64,000 bases of DNA, from NCBI GenBank assembly GCA_037349105.1, contig JAYJMM010000104.1:2390001-2454000 (forward strand), in the 5' to 3' direction. The stretch is from Limnomonas spitsbergensis (Eukaryota; Chlorophyta; Chlorophyceae; Chlamydomonadales). Below the pieces are notes generated by a model, which was given only the letters and a program-made list of their open reading frames with translations, made no database searches and was not told the DNA's origin. A program made the position numbers and the translations under genes. This document shows, in pieces, positions 21,201 to 31,600 of the stretch. How positions within the stretch are numbered: the first letter of the stretch is position 1; each line of letters starts with the position of its first letter.

Positions 21201-24200
21201 TGATGATGCGGGCACGGATTGTGGGACCAGGGCTGATGCAGTTTGTGCCGCCGTCGGAAGTGAGCCGCACAGAGCTGAGCCAGGCAGCCTGTGTGGCATT
21301 CTCGACGGTATCGCAGCTGGGCACCCCCGGGGGGGAGGAGGTCCAAGTCAGGATGAGCGTGAAAGTGCAGGGGCTGGTCGAGGGCGAGGGCGGGGCAGGG
21401 GGAAGCGGGGAGGGGTATGGAAGGGCCGGTGGTGGGGGACGATCGAGCGGGGACGGGGACGGGGGTGGGGACTGCGCTGCATTGGGCGGCTGCGCCTGGC
21501 AAGGAGGCACCCCGATGGTCCTCGAGAGCACTTGGCACGAGGTTGCGATCAGAAGGAAGTAATCCTCCGGCTTTGAGCAGTCGATCAGGCCGGCCTGGTC
21601 AAACATCGCAGCCTGGTTGCTGCTGCTGTTTAAGTAAGCCACTAGGGCCCGCGTGCTGACGTCGTCGGGTGTAGTAAGGAAGACTGCTACCGTTCTGAGG
21701 CTGGAGGGTGACGTGTAGCACTGGGGGAGGGCTGAAAGGTTGACTCCTGAGATAAAGAAGGCTTCAACCGCTGCCTTGAAGGAAGTGCATGTGGGAGCGG
21801 TGGGTGTGGATGCAGCCCAGTGCAGGGAGAGGGTAAAGGTGCAGGAGGAGGCGACAGTGGGAGCGGGGGACGAAGATGGAGGGGAGGCAGAGGGGGATGG
21901 GGAAGGGGGAAGGGGGGGTGCAGGTTTGGGAGGGGGGAGAGGGGTAGGAGGGGGGGATGGGAGTGGGGGAGTGGGGTAGGGCGGGGAAGGGTTTGGAGAG
22001 GGGGGAGGAAGCTGAGGAGGAGAAGGAGAAGGAGAAGGAGATGAAGATGGGGGAGGAGGCAGGGGAGGAGAAGGAGATGGAGATGAGGGAGGAGGCAGGG
22101 GAGGAGTAGGAGATGGAGATGGAGGAGTAGGGTGGGGAGGAGAAGGAGATGGAGATGGGGGAGGAGGCAGGGGAGGAGAAGGAGATGGAGATGGGGGAGG
22201 AGGCTGGAGAGGTAAAGGAGATGGAGATGGGGGAGGAGGCAGGGGAGGAGAAGGAGATGGAGATGGAGGAGTAGGGTGGTGAGGAGAAGGAGATGGAGAA
22301 GGGGGAGGAGGAGGAATGGGTGAGGGAGATGGGGAAGGAGGCCGGGGAGGAGGTGGGGAGGGGAGTGGGGGACTGGGGTGGGGAGGAGGCAGGGGTGGAG
22401 ATGGGGGAGGAGGTTGGGGAGGACGTGGTGAGGGAGATGGGGGAGGTGGAAAGGGAGGGATTAGAGATGGTGGAGAAGATGGGGGTCGAGGAGGGGGAGG
22501 AGGCTTGCAAGGGGGCACACCGAGGGATCCCGAGATGATCCCGCAGGAAGTTTCGATATTGAGGATGTTCTCCTCTTGTCCACAAGCCGATAGCCCGACC
22601 ATGGCAAAAAATGTCCGCTGGTCAGTGCTGTTGCCAAAGTTGGAGAGCAGGGCGTAAGTGCTGGCGTCGTTAGAGGTTGTAAAGGTGGCCACTAAGGGCT
22701 GAGATCCAGGGCCAGAGATACTACAGCTCTGACCAGGGGCCTCAATCTGTACGTCAGGCAGCCAAGCGACGTAAATGGCGGAATTGAGGGCAACGCAGGT
22801 GGGGGTGACGGGAGCAGAAGCATCGCTCCAGAACAGTTGAAGTGTAATCAAGCAAGTGCCAACGGAGGGCGGCGGTGTAGGAGGGGAGGCGGCTGCCGGG
22901 AAGAAGGGTGTATTGGGCAGCGGAGGGCTGCTGGCAGAGGGAGGCGGCCGAAGGGTGGGACGGAGGGGGGCGAACGGCCATGGTGGGGGGGGCGGGGGAG
23001 GAGGGGGAGGGGGAGCCGCTGAGCCAGTGCTCTGCAGCAGGGTCCGGGAAGCTGCCTCCGAGACGACATGGTCCTGATCCTGAATTAAGCCTGGGGGCAG
23101 GGCAGAGGAATGGGAGGACAGGGCAGGGGGTTAAGTGAGGGGTGCCTTAGTGACAGGGCTATGGCAGCCGGGGATGCCTTGGTGGGTGCTTCTGAATACT
23201 TGACCAGATCATTCCAAACCCTGCAGCACTGACATCTACGACACAAATACTGGACAGGCAAAAACAAGGCGTGTGACCGCCTTGGAAGTTAGGAAGCGAA
23301 CATGAATGGGAGGGCAGGAAATCCAGGCACCTCGGCTAGAGAACTATGTGAATCCAGTGCTTAGGCTACACATCTTAGCACTGAGTGTCTCACAACACGA
23401 AGCAAATGACTCACCAGCTAATATCCTGGTGGCTTCATTGGCAGTTGACGGGAGTGGGAACACTAGGTTGATAGGCGTGGGGATGCCACCCGCGAGCAGC
23501 TGGCAGCTGGCTCCTGGTGCAGCTCCTTCGGGATGATCCGCTTGGCTGATGATCAGCCATGCAGGTAGCTGGCCAGGGATGAACTTGAGCCGGAAGCTGC
23601 TGTCCTGCTGGTGGGTAGCCCATGTGGCAGGCTCCATGGCAGCGCCCAAGATGGAGAATGTGGGCGGCACATCGTCATCCATGTCATCAGTGAGCAGATC
23701 TGTTGCATTCTGCAGCTGCTTTTCATGTTGCTGCTGTTGCTGCATGCAACGGAGCGTCCAGAACGTGGCTGCGTCAATGCTTTGGATCTGACCTTTGCCG
23801 AGGTCTGTAAGGATGTCCAGATGGATCTCGTAAGGTTGCCTCGAGGAGGGGGAGGTTGCTGATGAAGGCAGGTCTGAAGAGTATTGCTGCAGCTGCTGCT
23901 CCTGTATGCTGCTTTGCAGCAAGTCCACCTGGGTGAAGATGGTCACGGACATGATCCAGTGCAGGTCCAGATCTAGATCCGGGTCATGGTCCTGTACTGC
24001 ATGCCTCATACTTGGAACCTTGCCAACGCGATTGCCAGCGCCACAGCGCATGGAAATCTCGAAAACTGTGCCCGAGGGTAGGCTCTCTTTCGCCATTTCC
24101 TGCAACGCAGCAGGGCTCAGGTAGCAGCCGACGTGGGCTAGATCCGGGGATGTCTCGCCGGAAAGGGTCGTCGAGGACAGCAGAGGCAGTGTGAATTTGA

Positions 24201-24522
24201 TGTGCTTCCCGATCATACTGCATTGACAGTCGCGTAAAGAGGAAGCATTGCCACGGACTAGGTCCTCGTATCGCACTCCTTCCTCGGTAAGCGGCTGTGG
24301 TGTATACAGCTCTTTTGTATCGGGTAGAAACAGCAAGCGAGGAGGCAAGTTTTCATCTCGAATTGCGTATCCCAACTGAAGACTGTGTCCCTGGGTTGCT
24401 GATTTCGTTGCTGCATGGTGGCTGTCCCTGAAGGGAATGGTATCCGCTCTAGATGTAGCTCCCAGCAATACCGTCGCAGCTAATAGGAGAAGCCAAGTCG
24501 TGGATGTGGCTGATGTGTTCAT
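9241..24522 (-). CDS. gene A: giant secreted, single-pass membrane protein with repeated six-cysteine domains and PPSP rods
   Basis: Thirteen exons: 23415-24522, 20062-23090, 19430-19738, 18784-18873, 17913-18043, 15369-17184, 14401-14475, 13879-13973, 13058-13177, 12541-12663, 12024-12125, 10625-11200 and 9241-10269. The product is about 2866 residues. The start (24522) is chosen because it opens a signal peptide (TTWLLLLAATVLLGA). In order: an N-terminal domain shared with B (to about residue 369); three six-cysteine domains and a fourth split across exons 2-3, separated by PPSP rods; a divergent cysteine segment (exons 4-6); a further six-cysteine domain; a membrane-proximal module (exons 7-12); one transmembrane helix (10006-10080); and a basic stop-transfer RRRVKRR plus a tail of about 250 residues. 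Exon 6 needs two frame corrections. Inferred role: linking the cell wall to the membrane. The family is not recognised; the domains lack the usual pherophorin signature. Confidence 0.85.
9517..9546 (-). other. conserved cytoplasmic motif DNPLFCASER (gene A)
   Basis: The tail of A contains DNPLFCASER and the tail of B contains DNPLFCVSER (26155-26184), while most of the remaining tail sequence has diverged. Such a short conserved patch after a transmembrane helix suggests a docking, sorting or modification site. The function is unknown. Confidence 0.7.
10006..10080 (-). other. transmembrane helix of gene A
   Basis: About 25 hydrophobic, alanine/valine-rich residues (from NTALFATVAGVGAA) end at RRRVKRR. 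With the N-terminal signal peptide this gives type I topology: N-terminus outside, tail in the cytoplasm. The equivalent helix of B is at 26632-26709. Confidence 0.85.
13225..13505. repeat. GGGTGCAT-type minisatellite in a gene A intron
   Basis: Tandem units of about 8 bases (GGGTGCAT with GATGGTGC and AGGTGCAT variants) lie in the intron upstream of the 13058-13177 exon. It produces long open frames on both strands (for example MHPCTHAP-type on the minus strand) that are repeat artefacts. Confidence 0.85.
14170..14400 (-). repeat. 41-43-bp tandem repeat of an exon's 5' splice site (gene A intron)
   Basis: On the minus strand, the last bases of exon 14401-14475 and its donor (GATCCAGCAG|GTGAGG) are followed by about six more copies of the same exon-end/donor/intron-start unit. 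Each contains GATCCAG(C/A)AG and then GTGARGGG, except one with ATGAGG and the most distal, degraded one. The exon frame meets a TAG in the first intronic unit, so only the first donor gives a productive message. The array grew by tandem duplication across an exon-intron boundary. Confidence 0.8.
15015..15145. repeat. CACTGGCACCGCCAG short tandem repeat in a gene A intron
   Basis: Five copies of CACTGGCACCGCCAG (one with TACTGG) are separated by short variable spacers (GGGACA, GGGCC and similar). It lies in the intron between exons 15369-17184 and 14401-14475. Confidence 0.75.
16095..16103 (-). other. G9 run marking the first frame break in gene A exon 6
   Basis: Upstream of this run the PPSP reading frame is continuous from the exon start. 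Downstream, the cysteine domain (starting CVFTLVLSW) is read one base later. One extra G in this homopolymer explains it. A second one-base break of the same sense lies near the G10 run at about 15637-15646. Confidence 0.7.
17236..17310 (-). repeat. intronic duplicate of the exon 6 acceptor and first codons (gene A)
   Basis: The acceptor and first about 50 bases of exon 6 (TGTCATCAG|GTAC, then TTCAATGCCA and GACTACATATCCAC) recur about 100 bases upstream in the intron with small changes. The copy lacks a stretch near its start and leads into non-coding sequence, so it looks like a duplicated, non-functional acceptor. Confidence 0.7.
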
Positions 24523-25605
24523 AACTTTGTATCGTCTTGTCAGTGATGAGCCACGCGAGAGCTCAGGCTCCGATGTGCATGTCGATGTGTTCCGGGTGGG
24601 CGGGTGATGATTGAGCCCCGACTTCGGTCTATCGCGGGAACCTGTTTGGTGGACTCCTGGATGCCGCTGACGCAATTCCCTTGACTTGGTGCGACGATAG
24701 ATGGTGCGATCCTGATGTTGCTCCTCGGCCGCGGGCCAATCAGTGCCGTATTCACCGGCCCGCGGATGCCCGCCCACCACGCCCGACCCTTCCGCCCATG
24801 ACATGCCGCATGCCATGTGGATGCATGTACAGCTCTTCGACAGAGGCTTCGATACTTCGATTGCTAAATTGAATAACATTCAGGTCAATATGCCCATACC
24901 TTGCCTTATGTGACGAATGGCTTGCCTCGGCCTTCAGTGGTAGAGTTTCCAAAATTATCTTCTATCAAGCTTCCAAGACATGGAGGAGGTGCACCTCCAC
25001 AATTCCGTGCATAAGATGAGTTCAGTACTGGGTGGGGGGTAGGCACCAAAATTTCTGGCTGCCGGGTGGCCAACAAGGTTACAAGATTTGAACGAGCACA
25101 TGCACAAGAGTCTGAAGTACTCTGCATTGCCATGTCATGCATGCATGCATGCATGCATGGGTATGACCCAACCCTATTTTTGTAGAGTAATTCAGCTACA
25201 ATTCAAGTTTGGTGGCTGCCCAGCGGTCTGACATATGTGCTCTGGTACACACAGTAATTAACACCGCCGTCCAGGTGTGTATGAACCTGGTATGGACACC
25301 TAGGATTCAGTTTGTACGTATGCAATGATTTGGGTGTACTTAGCAGTGTAGCACACCAACCTGGGTGGCAAACATAAGGCAATGCATGTCATGCAAGTTA
25401 GAGCAGGTAAATTACCAACTGCTGACCTAGCAGGTGGAAATCAATGGGATTAGCCACCAATGGTGGACAAACAGGGATCAAATTGCAATCAAATTGGGAG
25501 CACTCTGGTCACTATCAATGCCTTTTGCGAGGCTAAGAAATGCAAGAAAATGCTAATAAATCAAGTTTAAAATGTGTAAAAATGGACAGCGTTGAAGGTA
25601 CTGGG
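24523..25605. other. intergenic between gene B (3' end) and gene A (5' end)
   Basis: About 1.08 kb holding the gene A promoter/5' UTR and the gene B 3' UTR. It includes a CATG-type tetranucleotide run at 25134-25159. A minus-strand TGTAA at 25079-25083, about 520 bases after the B stop, could be its poly(A) signal. The ORF extending upstream of the chosen A start lacks signal-peptide logic and is taken as leader sequence. No further gene seen. Confidence 0.5.
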
Positions 25606-28600
25606 CTATGGCTCATGCACCCACACGCTCTGGAACAGGCCCCCGCACGTGTCATCTGCTGCAGCTGGCTGCTGCTGGCCAGCCAGACGAGATTGAGCGA
25701 TGTTCCCCTCTGCACCGATCATCACACCTATCACTCCATCACCACTTCCTGCTCCTGCTTCTCCACTGGGCGTTACAGCGCTGGTTCCCAAAACTGATTC
25801 CCGCCCTGGGGCGCCTTCGCTGCTGCAATTCATGTGCACAACCGCAGCCCCACGGTTAGCTGCAGCGGCGGCGCTGAACCTGTCCGCATCAGTAGCAGCC
25901 GCTGCCGCATTGCTAGCGTTGGTGTCCCGCAGGAACCTGGATAGCATTGATGCGTCCGTGTCCCACAAGAACCTCGACAGGATGGAGGCGACCGTTTTGG
26001 TGGACATTGCCTCTTGCTCTGGCAGGCCCTGCAAGGGCCAGCTGCCCACACGCACACGGGCTGAGCCGGTGCTCTCCACCGGACCAGGCTCAGCGGCGCC
26101 TCCATTCATGGGGCCTGAGTTCGGGGAGTGTGAGAGCCCTCCTTCTGAGAGAGGGCGTTCAGAGACGCAGAACAGCGGGTTGTCACTCACTGTCCCTTGG
26201 GGGCACAGCGGGTTCCTGAACACGACTGTGGGGGGACGGGCGGACATACTGGCGCCTTTGGGGCGCCCTCTGTGGGGCAGGGGCTGTGGCGGCTCTGATA
26301 GCCAGGGAGAGACCGCCGCTACTGGCGCAGGTGTCAGAAGCATCCCTGATGGCTTTCGATGTTGATGTGATTGCAGCTGCTGCATGGCCGTCTCTTTGGC
26401 AAGGGCTGCCTGTGCATGATTCAGGTCCAAGCACCGCCTCTGAGCTAGCGGGGATTCCACCGCCGCCTCTAGCTCCAGGCTTGCCTGAGATTCCCTACCC
26501 CTAGGACCCATTACAGGCCAATGTGCTGGCTTCGATGTCTCCGCTCCAACACAGCCCGTTTTATTTAGAAACGTGCTCTGATCCAGACTAACATCCTTGC
26601 CGCTGCCTCCCATGCGCCTCTTGCGCCTTTGCACGTACACAGCTGCCGAAACAGCGCCGACAAGCACGGCTGCGCCCGCTGCGGCGCCAATGATGATGTA
26701 CAGAGTGGCCCCTGCAATGCTCCCACTTGGGCTAGGGGCAGCTGTTGCGGCTGCAGGCGAGGGACTGGGTGTCGAGCCAGGGGCCAACCTACTGCCCAGT
26801 GTGAGTGCGCTCTTAGGTAGCCGGGTGGCAGCCAGCATCACGCCGATAACCTGCAGGAATAACATTAACAGGGTTTTGGGGGTTGGGCCTTATTTGTGGG
26901 GGCAACGTCAAAACGGGCAGAGTCTGAAGACGATTGCCATTTTCTTCATGCTTTGTGAATTCTCATGTTATGTATACATAGGAATGCAGCTGTGGAGAGG
27001 GAGAGGGAGGGCAGCAGGGAAGGGCCGGGGGGTAGCCAAGTGGCCGGTTTTCGCCGGGAAGGGTCTTTTTTATGCCCGGCCCAGGCCGGGCGGGGGTCGA
27101 AAATTGGCCGGCGGTATGGACGGAATTTTTCCCCACACTTTTTTTTACAATTTTTCTAGCGTAGGATCCGCTGCTTTCCAGCTTTCCTTTGCTGGCATCT
27201 CCGCACACCGCCCAGTCCTTATGCTGAGGATTCACCAGCCATGAGGCGAGGAGCTTATCGGTAGCAGGTGGCTCGGTCGGCCCCCTATTCGACTGCATCC
27301 GAGATAAGAGACAGACGCGATTATTATTTATAAGCGATACTTTAATGTCTCTTCCAACATAGTCGTTGATTGCGGGAAATGTGGTAAATTTCGAATGGAC
27401 GTTCCGGCGGTGCAGGCTGTTGAGCTGCATGGTGCGTTAGCCATGACAAAGGAGGTTTACCCTTGCTCGCTTCGCGGGAGGTGGGGGCGGTGCAGTGGCC
27501 GCTTAGAGTACTCCGACATCTTCGACCGCGACATCACAACGCATTTCAAAGTCGCTATCATCGTCTATTTCATTCATTTCGAGGGAAGTTCTTGCCGGGG
27601 AGACTGTGAGGGAATTTAAAATACCTCCGGCTGACGCCGGGGGCGTAGTCAGCCAAACCCCCATTTTCGCCGGGGTTTGCCGGAAGGGGGTTCGCTGGCT
27701 CACCGGCAGAAATGGGCCTTCGGCCCATTTCTCCCGGCGCCGGGCCCGGCGTCCCTTCCCTGGAGGGCAGTGACCAGGGTGCGGCTTGGTGGAACGTCAG
27801 GCTCAGTGAAAGTGATGAAGGCGGGGCTTTCAGGTTCATTTTAGGTGTGAATACTGCTTCACGGCTTTTCAGGCCAGCTTCAGGTGCAGATACTCCTGAA
27901 AGGCTTCAGGTTGGTATAAGGTGCAACTAGCCTTTAAGGCCTTCAGGACAGCTGCACCTGCAGCTCCACCAGAAAAAACGTAGGGCCCATACTTTGATCC
28001 TGCAACTTCAATTGAAACAACAGGGACATGTCTGAAGACGTTATACATTTTGACCTTGGGATGCACCTACCTGCTCATTGCTCTGGTCCTGGAACTGCTG
28101 CGGCGTGACCTTGTCTGTGACCAGTTGTTTCAGCAGCCCACTCATGAAGCCCTGTCCAACGATGGAGGTCTGCAGCAGCTTGGTCACATTCTCAGTGGCG
28201 CCACAGCTGGCAGCAATGGCCGCCAAGGAGGCAATGGAAGCTAGGCCGGCACCCTGGGCACACAGGGTTGGGGATAGTGCATGTTAGGCATTTGTGTGCC
28301 GGAGACAAGTTGAAGGCCTTTGTTTGTGTGTTCAAGTTGTGGGGTCTTCGTCTGTGCATTCAAATTTGAGGCAAGCTGAGTACATGGAGGGGTTTTAGGC
28401 AAGTGGGGTTTGGCAGGTGGGGGATCAGTTCTCTTCATTGGTGCTTGCAAAGGAACGGAATGGGACGCGGGCTGAGGGATGAGGGTTCAAGTTTATTTTG
28501 TATTCTAACCTGGATTGAGGTGGGGAGGTACAGCTCCTTGGAGTAGGATCCGCTGGGAATAGATCCAGAGCCGGAGGAGGCTGATGCCTCCAGCGCGCCG

Positions 28601-31600
28601 GCCGCAGCAGAATCCAGCAGCAGCTGCTGTGCTAGGAGTACGATGATGTTGAGTGTGTTTGTGTTTGATAGGTCGACCTGAGGGCCTGAGCTGCCGTTGC
28701 CTGCAGAGCTGCCCTGTAGCTGAGACTGAAATAGACTCCTGGAGGTCAATGGGCCGCGCCCCTCCACATACCGTCCACCGGCAGCAGCGGAGGCAGTTGC
28801 GGCCCAGAGTAGCTGCTGCTTGGGCCCCGCAGATCCTCCGGCAGAAGAGCCACCAGGGCCGGCCAGAAGCAGCTGTCGCCTGGAACCTGCAGATCCTCCG
28901 GGGAAGCTGCTGAGCACCCCGGCCAGGCTGGATACAGGCTGCTTGGTTATGTACTGGGCGTACCCCACCATGGCAATAGACTGGAAGACAGATATAGCCA
29001 CCTGGGCAGGGCATGAGCAGGCAGGCGGGATTCGACATGGTAGCTAAACAGGGCTTGAACGGGGTGTAAGTGTCTTGACTTAAAGGGAGCAGCAGAGCAT
29101 TGTGATCAGTAAGGTTGGGGGTTGAGGAGTGCCGATGTTACAAAGTTGGGCCTTTTGTCTGTCCCTTCACTTTTGTTACCCTCTTTCCTCTTTTTTTCTG
29201 CCCCTTTTACTTAGGCGCCCACGCGGCCGAGCTTTTTCTTGAGCAGGGCCCAGAGGTGGAACGTTATTAGTTGTTACAAAGTTCACACATCCACCCACAG
29301 CCTCTTGCGAAAGGCCAGGCAGAACAAACCGGGGTGAAACCAGCGACAAGAACCTAAACATAACATAAAACACGCATTAAGGGGACACAGGGCAAACCAC
29401 AGCAGCACAAGAGTGCTGGATAGAGGGAACAGCGTTGTTTGAAGGTTGTGGTTTTAGAGTCGTCGTTTAATTTTGTTTTGACTTTGACCATGTTTGACTC
29501 AAGGCCGCGTGGCTTAAGGCACGCAGGTATGTGCTGCTGCCCTAGCGTTCAGTTTCTGCTGCATTTTGCACACTGGTTGCAGGAGTACCCAGTCCCTGCC
29601 CTCACACCTTGGACAGGTCGCTGGTGCTCCTCCCCAGCATACTGGACGTCTGGACCACAATGGAAGCCAGCATCTGCTCTGCCAGGACTAACTTGAAGGC
29701 ACCAGGCGTCTGAGGGGGGCATGGGACGTTTGGAGGTTTTAGAAAAATGGGACAATTGTAACAAGAGAGATCATGGATTCATGGGACTTTGAGAGGTCAT
29801 GGAGAAATAGGACAGCTTACAATGCAACGCGAGGTGTGCCACTTGATTGAGTAGAAACTTAGGGACTGGGAGGAAATGTATGGATTTGAATGTCACACCT
29901 TGCAAAAACAATCCTGGTCATGGAGTGAAAATCTATGACGCTGCATATAAAGGAACTGCCCTCCTAGAACTCAGATAAACCAAAAGTGGCCCGCACTGTG
30001 TGCTTGATTCCTCACCTTCCAGTCCTACAGCACTTGCATCCATCCAGGAGCTCACTACATGCTCACCCGATACACGATGCTGATACGATGCTCAAAATAT
30101 GCTAACAGAATGCTCATCAGAATACAATGTGCCTGTGACTGCTCTGCCTTGCGCTCATTCCATGCTCACATTCTTGACGAGGAACTCATTGTAGGCATCT
30201 GTGGTGCCAATGTTGAAGACATCGGAGATGTTGAAGCCTGCTTGGATGGCCTTGCGCATATCGCTCGGGGACACTCCAAAGGGTGCAAATACCTGAAGCA
30301 GAAAGGCACAGGGACAGATGAAAAACACTCCAGGCTCATGAATCATAATACAAAATAAAATCAAAGGCTGGTTTTGCTGTGCATTCATGCATGACAAAGG
30401 CTGTGTAATCCAGCGTTTGTTGACCAACCGGTTCCAACATAGGCGTTTTTTACCCTCTGGATGCCTCTGTTCTTCCCTGATTCAGCCCCTTACCAGCAGG
30501 GAGCTGAGTGGAGAGATGGATGTGGACCCCCCGGGGGCAGCCAGCGGGACGACTTGTGCTATCATCGTTGATGTATCAGAGCACTTGGGACTCCCAGGGA
30601 CGAGGGCTTGATCCTGCGGACAGGGTCAGATTCGCGTTCGCGTCTCAATCTTGTTAAGGTGGAGCTTGATTCGAGGCTTGTTACACCATTTAACTTCAGC
30701 GGATAGCCGAGCAGCCCAAAATAGGAGCTCCCATGCCAGGGTATCACAGGTCTGTATTCAGCATGCGTGGCAAAGCAGGCATTCAAGCAAAGCAAACAGA
30801 ACAAGGTGTTAGTGCGTCGCTATACAGCAGGTGGGAATTTGAATATGTACTGCATCACTACATCATACATCATGCACCATGCACCATGCATCATGCACCA
30901 TGCACCATGCACCATGCACCATGCGTCGTCCATGCATCATGCATCATGTATTTTATCACTACATCATGCATCATGCACCATGCATCATGCATCATGTACC
31001 ATGCACCATGCACCATGCGTTGTCCATGCATCATGCATCATGTACTTTATCACTACATCATGCGTACAGTATACGGAGTGTCAGTGGCAGTCATATCAAT
31101 GCAAGGACGCTGCTCCGCCTTGCCTCACACCTGTGACCCTGTGGACGGCAGCAGGAATAGGCTGGACGCAAGCTGTTGCTTGTTTTTGAGGGTGATCGAC
31201 CACCCAGAGGCGGCGGTGGTCATGCCTGCATGTGCACAAGGGGAAGAGGGGGGGTGCAAATCTCAATCAGCACTGCTGAGAAGCAACTTGAATCCATGCA
31301 AACAATTATTGCAATGCTGCATCCATATATTGGCAGAGTCCCCCCAAGCGGGGATGCTGGCAAATTTAAGCATGCAATGCTCATTCCAGGTACGAATGCG
31401 CATGAGCATGCTCGGGCAGGAAGCTCTTGCTCGCTATATGAGGGGGGTGAGGGAGAGGAAACAAGGAATGAGGTCAGTGAGGTGACGCCAAAAAGGTGCC
31501 CACGGCAACTTGGGGGTGACCCTTACACCTTGTCACATTTCCTGGGGGGTCAACCTTAGCGATCCTCCCTCCTCCTTTTTCTAGACGCCAAACAGGTCTC

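Noticed and set aside
20465..22657. + strand glycine-rich ORFs opposite gene A exon 2
   Set aside because: Same antisense effect of PPSP codons.
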